Positions 58,917-64,000 of a stretch of DNA of 64,000 bases are shown here, piece after piece. The notes beneath the pieces are model-generated. The model was not told the origin of the DNA. It was given only the letters and a program-made list of their open reading frames with translations, and did no database searches. Every line of letters begins with the position of its first letter. Position 1 is the stretch's first letter. The position numbers and the translations under genes are program-made. Origin of the DNA: Sphingopyxis sp. (GTDB lineage: Bacteria; Pseudomonadota; Alphaproteobacteria; Sphingomonadales; Sphingomonadaceae); the NCBI GenBank assembly GCA_002733865.1, contig NVXM01000037.1, forward strand, positions 1 through 64,000, in the 5' to 3' direction.

Positions 58917-61208
58917 TCAATCAAACTTGCCGCTCTTCGGAAACCCCGTCGGCGGCAATCGCCCAGCCGCTCCCCGCGCAACCCGCCACATCGTCAGATC
59001 ATTCTCGGTCCGGGTGCGTCCGGTCTCGCCGCCCATGGTCCAGCTCAGGCCCTTTTCGAGATTGAAGGTTATCGCATCGGACAGGCCGCCGTCCTTGTAG
59101 CGTTGCAGCATCACGCCCTGCCCCTTCGCCATTTCCGGCATTTCCTTCAGCGCGAAGATGACCAGCTTGCGATTTTCGCCGATCGCCGCGACATGATCAT
59201 CGGCCGGCTGGTCCGCGTCGCCGGCATTCACGGGATGAACGACCAGCAGCTTGGCGTCGCCCTTCAGATTGGCAACCTGGCGCCCCTTCTTGGTCTCGGC
59301 GACAACATCGGCGATATTCGCAACAAAACCGCGACCCCAGGTCGAGGCGAGCAGCAGCTTGCCCTTCATGTCGGCGACCATCAGCGCGATCGGCTCCGCG
59401 CCCGCCTCAAGATCGACCATCGACCCGACCGGCTCGCCAAAGCCCCGCGCGCCGGGCAGCTTGTCAGCGCCGATGGTATAGAAGCGCCCATTGTCGCAGG
59501 CCATCAGCAGCTTGTCGGTGGTCTGCGCGTGGAAGGCATATTTCGGGCCGTCGCCTTCCTTGAACTTGAAAGCGTCGGGCTGCGACAGATCGGCGTGGCC
59601 TTTCATCGCCTTGATCCAGCCGCGCTGCGACATGATCACGGTGACCGGTTCCTTCTCGATAAAGGCTTCCAGCGAAATTTCCTTCGCGGGGGCCGCCTCG
59701 ATCAGCATCGTCCGTCGCTTGCCCAGATCGTTATCCTCGGCATAGAGTTTGCGCAGTTCGGCAAGGTCCTTCTTCAGCCGCGTCTTCTGCCGCGCCGGGC
59801 TCTCGATCAGCTTTTCCAGCCCCTCGCGTTCCTCGAGCAGCTTGTCGCGCTCGTTGCGCAATTCCATCTCTTCCAGCTTGCGCAGGGAACGCAGCCGCAT
59901 GTTGAGGATCGCTTCCGCCTGCCGGTCGGTCAGCTGGAACTCGTCCATCAACATCGGCTTGGGTTCGTCATGGTTACGAATAATCTCGATCACCCGGTCG
60001 AGATTGAGATAGGCAATGATATAGCCCTCGAGCAGCTCCAGCCGGGCGGCAATCTTGTCGAGCCGGTGTTGCGACCGGCGGACCAGAACTTCAATCTGGT
60101 GGGTGATCCAGTGTTGCAGCACCTCCTTGATGCCCATCACCTTGGGTACGCGGTCCTTGTCGAGCACATTCATGTTGAGCGAGAAGCGGTTTTCCAGATC
60201 GGACATCCGGAACAGCGCGTTCATCAGGTCCTCGGGATCGACAGCGCGGCTTTTCGGTTCGAGCACGATGCGGACCTGCTCGTCGGATTCGTCGCGGATA
60301 TCGGCGAGGATCGGCAGTTTCTTGTCGGCGATGATCTGGGCAATCTGCTCGATCAGCTTGCCCTTCTGCACCTGATAGGGAATCTCGGTGACGACAATCT
60401 GCCAGGCACCGCGCCCCTCGGCGTCTTCCTTCTCCCACTTGCAGCGCACCCGCATCGCGCCGCGGCCGCTTTCATAAGCAGCGTCGATCACTGATTTCGG
60501 ATCGACCAGCGTGCCGCCAGTGGCCAAGTCCGGCCCCTTGATGATCGCCATAATCTCGGCATGTTCCGCCTTGGGCGATTCGATCAGCAGCGTTGCCGCG
60601 TCGATAATCTCGTGGACATTGTGCGACGGGATGCTGGTCGCCATGCCGACCGCGATGCCGCTGGCACCATTGGCAAGCAGATTGGGAAACAGGCCAGGCA
60701 TGACTTCCGGCTCTTCATCCTCGCCATTATAGGTCGGCTTGAAATCGACCGTGCCCTCGTCGAGCCCGTGCATCAGCTCGATCGCCGTACGGGTCAGCCG
60801 GGCCTCGGTATAACGATAGGCAGCAGCATTATCGCCGTCGATATTGCCGAAATTCCCCTGCCCGTCGACCAGCGGATAGCGCAGCGAGAAAGTCTGCGCG
60901 AGCCGCACCATCGCGTCATAGACCGACTGGTCGCCATGCGGGTGATATTTACCGATGACATCACCGACGACGCGGGCGCATTTCTTGTACCCCTGCGAAG
61001 GATCGAGCTTGAGCAGCCGCATCGCCCACAGCAGCCGGCGGTGCACCGGCTTCAAACCATCGCGCAGATCCGGCAGCGACCGCGCGGTGATCGTCGACAT
61101 CGCATAGATCAGATAGCGTTCGGACAGCGCCGAATCGAACGGCGCTTCCACGATTGCATCAAATTCATCTTCGGGAGCCGCTTCCGGCGCATCGGTAACA
61201 TCACTCAT
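58917..61208 (-). CDS. parC: DNA topoisomerase IV subunit A
   Basis: A 763-aa type IIA topoisomerase subunit that decatenates chromosomes. SLPDLRDGLKPVHRRLLWAM near residue 40, the catalytic tyrosine in DGDNAAAYRYTEARLT, DFKPTYNGEDEEPEVMPGLF and a long coiled region with RSLRKLEEMELRNERDKLLE identify it. The C-terminal pinwheel (residues about 500-740) is present, which distinguishes ParC from short forms. ATG 61208 (MSDVTDAPEAA) is used; the frame is open further upstream without similarity. Confidence 0.95.
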   Translation of the reverse strand: MSDVTDAPEAAPEDEFDAIVEAPFDSALSERYLIYAMSTITARSLPDLRDGLKPVHRRLLWAMRLLKLDPSQGYKKCARVVGDVIGKYHPHGDQSVYDAMVRLAQTFSLRYPLVDGQGNFGNIDGDNAAAYRYTEARLTRTAIELMHGLDEGTVDFKPTYNGEDEEPEVMPGLFPNLLANGASGIAVGMATSIPSHNVHEIIDAATLLIESPKAEHAEIMAIIKGPDLATGGTLVDPKSVIDAAYESGRGAMRVRCKWEKEDAEGRGAWQIVVTEIPYQVQKGKLIEQIAQIIADKKLPILADIRDESDEQVRIVLEPKSRAVDPEDLMNALFRMSDLENRFSLNMNVLDKDRVPKVMGIKEVLQHWITHQIEVLVRRSQHRLDKIAARLELLEGYIIAYLNLDRVIEIIRNHDEPKPMLMDEFQLTDRQAEAILNMRLRSLRKLEEMELRNERDKLLEEREGLEKLIESPARQKTRLKKDLAELRKLYAEDNDLGKRRTMLIEAAPAKEISLEAFIEKEPVTVIMSQRGWIKAMKGHADLSQPDAFKFKEGDGPKYAFHAQTTDKLLMACDNGRFYTIGADKLPGARGFGEPVGSMVDLEAGAEPIALMVADMKGKLLLASTWGRGFVANIADVVAETKKGRQVANLKGDAKLLVVHPVNAGDADQPADDHVAAIGENRKLVIFALKEMPEMAKGQGVMLQRYKDGGLSDAITFNLEKGLSWTMGGETGRTRTENDLTMWRVARGAAGRLPPTGFPKSGKFD

Positions 61209-61308
61209 AGCAGAGGCGATAGCAGGGTGGATTCCCTGTTGGTAGGGGGAAAGTGGTCTGGCAATGAAGAGATACCGTTGCCCGGCGCAGGCCGGGGCAC
61301 CGCTATAC

Positions 61309-62091
61309 TCAACCCACTTCCCGCTCGCTGCGATAGTAGAGAAAGGCAAACCACAGCGCGACCGCGCCAAGCAGATGCCAGACCGCATGCCCCTGCAGCA
61401 GGCTGTCCGGCGCGCAAAGCTGTCCGCGTTGGTCGAGATTCCAGATGGTAAACGCCACAATATTGGCGATAAGCCCGGCAATATAATAACCGGTGCGGAC
61501 CTGAGGCCGCCGCGGCCGGGCAAACACCAGCTCCAGAATGATCGCGGCGATCAGCACCACGGCAAAAAGCCAACGTCGGACTTCCGGCAGCGCATAGAGA
61601 ATTGTAACAAGCACAGCGCAAAGCACCGCATAATAGACCAACGCTCGCCGGTCCGGGATTTTCCGCCATCTCGCCACCGCACAGACCAGAAAGAATCCAC
61701 TGATCAGATACATGCCGAGCACATCGAAAAACTGCCCCCACAATGTCAGCGTCGCATGGAGCAATACCGACCCGATCCCGACGATGATCGCGCTCGTCCC
61801 AAGAACGCCTGCGGCCAGCGGCGGAAAGGCCGAACGTCCGTCGCGCAATCGCGCCAGCAAGATCATCAGCAATCCGGCAAAGACATAGCCGAAGGAGGAA
61901 ATACTGTTCGCCGGCTGCAACAGCAGGGCACCGGTCTGCGGCATTTCACAGAAACAGCGGGTTTCGGTGCAGTTGGCGGGAGCAAAGCGCGACCAGTCAG
62001 GACCAACGAGATTCAACAAGGCCAGAGTAATGACCGCCATCAGAACCGTTAGCGCCGCAGCCGCCAGGACCCGGCCGCCGCCAGCGCTCAT
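61309..62091 (-). CDS. Ceramidase-domain (CREST-type) membrane protein
   Basis: A 260-aa membrane protein with about seven helices of the alkaline ceramidase/PAQR superfamily. Zinc-site residues typical of the family appear in GIGSVLLHATLTLWGQFFD (Ser, His, Asp) and near the C-terminus in LQGHAVWHLLGA (two His). Sphingomonads make glycosphingolipids, so hydrolysis of a ceramide-like lipid is plausible; other CREST members have other lipid roles. Its ATG overlaps the TGA of the upstream gene (62088-62091). A cysteine-rich loop (CTETRCFC) precedes helix 2. Confidence 0.85.
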   Translation of the reverse strand: MSAGGGRVLAAAALTVLMAVITLALLNLVGPDWSRFAPANCTETRCFCEMPQTGALLLQPANSISSFGYVFAGLLMILLARLRDGRSAFPPLAAGVLGTSAIIVGIGSVLLHATLTLWGQFFDVLGMYLISGFFLVCAVARWRKIPDRRALVYYAVLCAVLVTILYALPEVRRWLFAVVLIAAIILELVFARPRRPQVRTGYYIAGLIANIVAFTIWNLDQRGQLCAPDSLLQGHAVWHLLGAVALWFAFLYYRSEREVG

Positions 62092-62552
62092 CGGGCCAAC
62101 CAAGCTTCCGGCAAATCCAGCCCTTCCCGCTCATTGTCCCAGATGATCGACATGATCCACCAGCGACCATCGGGCTTGCCATCATCCCCGATGCCGTCAT
62201 TCCACAAATGCACCATATTGACGCCGCGAAACTGTATGTCTGGATGGTCCCGCGTTTCCCGGGCTTCATAGCTACTGAAGACATGAGCGACCTGGCCGAA
62301 AATATCGGTATGGCGACCGATCTCGATCTCGTAAAAGCTGCGTCCTGCAAGAAGGGGAATGGTCGCTTCGACAAATTCGCCATAGCTGAAGGTAAAGGCA
62401 ACCGGCGCTCCGTCGATAATTCGCGTCCGGGTGATCAGCGCGCGCGGATGATAAATCTCGCGATTGCGCTCCCAGTCCTGCCCGCCCGGCGGTCCGGAAA
62501 TGCAGTCATAGAGCGTATCCATGATCTCATTGATCGTGCCATATTTGGTCAT
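62088..62552 (-). CDS. NTF2-like (SnoaL/DUF4440-type) protein
   Basis: A 154-aa soluble protein with an NTF2-like cone fold: TINEIMDTLYDCISGPPGGQ at the N-terminus, YGEFVEATIPLLAGRSFYEI, VAHVFSSYEARETRD and RWWIMSIIWDNEREGLDLPE. These proteins bind small ligands or act as isomerases; no substrate can be named. ATG 62552 has GGAGG about 11 nt upstream. Overlaps the ceramidase gene by 4 nt. Confidence 0.85.
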   Translation of the reverse strand: MTKYGTINEIMDTLYDCISGPPGGQDWERNREIYHPRALITRTRIIDGAPVAFTFSYGEFVEATIPLLAGRSFYEIEIGRHTDIFGQVAHVFSSYEARETRDHPDIQFRGVNMVHLWNDGIGDDGKPDGRWWIMSIIWDNEREGLDLPEAWLAR

Positions 62553-62726
62553 CGCAATCCCATCCCTCCGGTACCTAGCGGGATCGATCATGAAACGGGA
62601 TTGTTTGCGCCGCAAGCCGCTTTCGCATATAGGAAGGCTCGGTTGCCCCGATCCGTTCAATCCGCTGCGATTCGAACCGTCGGGGTTTGATTTTTTGTCG
62701 CTCTCTTTGCGAAGTGGAACCAAGCA

Positions 62727-63503
62727 ATGTCCCGTCGTCGCCAAATCTATGAAGGCAAGGCCAAGATTCTCTACGAAGGTCCGGAGCCCGGCACGATCAT
62801 CCAGTATTTCAAGGATGATGCGACCGCTTTCAACGCCGAGAAAAAGGGCACGATCAACGGCAAGGGCGTGATCAATAATCGCATCAGCGAGCATATCTTC
62901 ACGCTGCTCAATCACATCGGTATCCCCAGCCACTTCATCCGCCGGCTCAATATGCGCGAGCAGCTGGTCAAGCAGGTCGAGATTGTCCCGATCGAGGTGA
63001 TCGTCCGCAACGTCGCCGCCGGTTCGCTGTCCAAGCGCCTCGGCATCGAGGAAGGCACACAGCTGCCGCACACGCTGCTGGAATATTGCTACAAGGATGA
63101 TGCACTCGGCGATCCCTTGGTCGCGGAAGAACATATCGCCTGCTTTGGCTGGGCCAGCCAGGAGGAGATGCAGGATATTTCCGCGATGGCAATCCGGATC
63201 AACGACTTCATGGCTGGCATGTTCGCTGGAATCGGGATCAAGCTGGTCGATTTCAAGCTGGAATTTGGCCGCGTCTTCGAAGGTGATTTCTCGCGTATCA
63301 TATTGGCCGATGAGATCAGCCCTGACGGCTGCCGTCTGTGGGATATGGAAACCAACGAAAAACTCGACAAGGACCGCTTCCGCCGCGACCTGGGCGGAGA
63401 AGCCGAAGCCTATCAGGAAGTGGCAAGACGGCTCGGCCTGTTCCCGGAAGGCGTGAGCGAAGTGCTCGATCTGAACAGCGAACGGAAGAAGCGCGGCAAA
63501 TAA
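62727..63503 (+). CDS. purC: SAICAR synthetase
   Basis: A 258-aa ATP-dependent ligase joining CAIR with aspartate in purine synthesis. IYEGKAKILYEGPEPG and IQYFKDDATAFN at the N-terminus, FEVVVRNVAAGSLSKR-type segment (IVIEVIVRNVAAGSLSKRLG here near residue 95), and DFKLEFGR and EISPDGCRLWD near 180-210 are the standard motifs. The start is divergent from the NTF2-like gene, with 174 nt between. Followed by purS and purQ. Confidence 0.96.
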   Translation: MSRRRQIYEGKAKILYEGPEPGTIIQYFKDDATAFNAEKKGTINGKGVINNRISEHIFTLLNHIGIPSHFIRRLNMREQLVKQVEIVPIEVIVRNVAAGSLSKRLGIEEGTQLPHTLLEYCYKDDALGDPLVAEEHIACFGWASQEEMQDISAMAIRINDFMAGMFAGIGIKLVDFKLEFGRVFEGDFSRIILADEISPDGCRLWDMETNEKLDKDRFRRDLGGEAEAYQEVARRLGLFPEGVSEVLDLNSERKKRGK

Positions 63504-63699
63504 TCGGCGGACTACCGCTATCGGATAGACCAGCCACTACGAAGATTTGAGGATGCGGGCGCCGCAGGAAATTGGAAATAGACTTTGACACTGCCTGGTG
63601 GCTCCTGGCGCAGGCCGATTTTCGTTCTTCCTCTTGCCCCAACTAATCTTGACGCTATAGCAAGGCGATATTGGCGGCAGCAAAGCGCGAGGGCGAAGC

Positions 63700-63954
63700 A
63701 TGAAAGTCAGAATATATGTAACGCTTAAGAACGGCGTTTTAGACCCGCAAGGGAAGGCTATCCACCATGCGCTGGAAAGTCTCGATTTTGCCGGGGTCAA
63801 TGATGTACGCGTAGGCAAGTTGATCGAACTCGAAGTCGAATCATCGGTCAGCCGGGAGGAGATCGACAAGATGTGCGACAAACTTCTCGCCAACACCGTC
63901 ATTGAAACATATGAAATCGAATTGCCCGATACCGCGATGGAAGCGAACGGCTGA
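63700..63954 (+). CDS. purS: Phosphoribosylformylglycinamidine synthase subunit PurS
   Basis: An 84-aa dimeric alpha/beta protein (MKVRIYVTLKNGVLDPQGKA; VNDVRVGKLIELEVE; MCDKLLANTVIETYEIEL). It bridges PurL and PurQ in the three-subunit FGAM synthase. The 196 nt between purC and purS hold no gene. Its stop codon overlaps the purQ start by one base. Confidence 0.95.
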   Translation: MKVRIYVTLKNGVLDPQGKAIHHALESLDFAGVNDVRVGKLIELEVESSVSREEIDKMCDKLLANTVIETYEIELPDTAMEANG

Positions 63955-64000
63955 TGCAGTCGGCAGTGATCGTTTTTCCGGGGTCCAACTGCGACCGCGA
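63954..64000 (+). CDS. purQ: PurQ, start only (cut by the window end)
   Basis: Only the first 15 codons are in view (MQSAVIVFPGSNCDR). The N-terminal VIVFPGSNCDRD is the start of the glutaminase subunit of FGAM synthase, which supplies ammonia to PurL. The ATG shares its A with the purS TGA, consistent with coupled translation. Confidence 0.88.
   Translation, partial: MQSAVIVFPGSNCDR

Noticed and set aside
59103..60494. Open frame of 463 codons on the plus strand across parC
   Set aside because: Antisense shadow of parC, with a composition unlike a real protein and no binding site.
62553..63134. Possible long N-terminal extension of the NTF2-like gene
   Set aside because: The frame stays open antisense through purC, but family similarity begins at MTKYGTIN and a GGAGG site precedes ATG 62552.
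1..64000. CRISPR array, rRNA operon, insertion sequence, toxin-antitoxin or phage defence system
   Set aside because: I looked for regular direct repeats, rRNA motifs, transposases and known defence families and found none.

Overview
The window comes from the chromosome of an alphaproteobacterium, most probably a sphingomonad (Sphingomonadales). This rests on the PhyR-NepR-EcfG general stress module with its GGAAC-type promoters, a TonB-ExbB-ExbD-ExbD cluster, a ceramidase-like membrane enzyme, group II branched-chain aminotransferase, and moderately GC-rich coding DNA. The genus cannot be fixed from sequence reading alone. There are two tRNA genes (Gln-TTG, Glu-TTC) but no rRNA, CRISPR array, prophage or transposase.

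Layout. Positions 1-17.4 kb are mostly housekeeping: tRNA-Gln, ilvE with a divergent MarR regulator, ubiK, tspO, an ABC exporter, the tonB-exbB-exbD-exbD energy-transduction operon, hom, glpX, a lipoprotein hydrolase, a uracil-DNA glycosylase-like protein, recJ and tRNA-Glu. At 17.6-26.8 kb lie two giant genes in one operon, pcs (trifunctional propionyl-CoA synthase, 1842 aa) and mcr (bifunctional malonyl-CoA reductase, 1233 aa). Together they encode the reductive limb malonyl-CoA -> 3-hydroxypropionate -> propionyl-CoA of the 3-hydroxypropionate bi-cycle. This is the metabolically most striking part of the window.

From about 31 to 45 kb lies a general stress response island. It holds phyR, nepR-ecfG, a GAF-PAS-HWE histidine kinase with a translationally coupled Crp/Fnr regulator, and many small stress or envelope proteins: hemerythrin, acidic lipoprotein, PNPOx-like, DUF883, PA2169-type bundle, PLDc_N, DUF202, BLUF photosensor, two MscS channels, a phospholipase D-like enzyme and DUF2254. 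By eye I find ten matches to the sigma-EcfG promoter (GGAAC, 16-17 nt, then GTT or GTA, usually preceded by C). Seven lie upstream of a gene at an ordinary distance and one sits almost on its start codon. Two (31709 and 44511) face no gene on their strand and are followed by strong stem-loops, so they are candidate stress-induced small RNAs.

From 46 to 64 kb the content is again ordinary: DNA repair (tag), an ICMT-like methyltransferase, a PQQ-type sugar dehydrogenase lipoprotein, the overlapping DUF1285-Nudix-cca operon, acetate activation and uptake (acs, then a DUF4212 plus VC_2705-type symporter pair), parC, a ceramidase/NTF2-like pair, and purine synthesis (purC, purS, and the first codons of purQ running off the window end). 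Two composite palindromic repeats occur between genes near 55.4-55.6 and 58.7-58.9 kb.

Start codons were re-chosen where a better ribosome binding site or overlap argued for it. All functions are inferred from recognised protein families; no database search was run.
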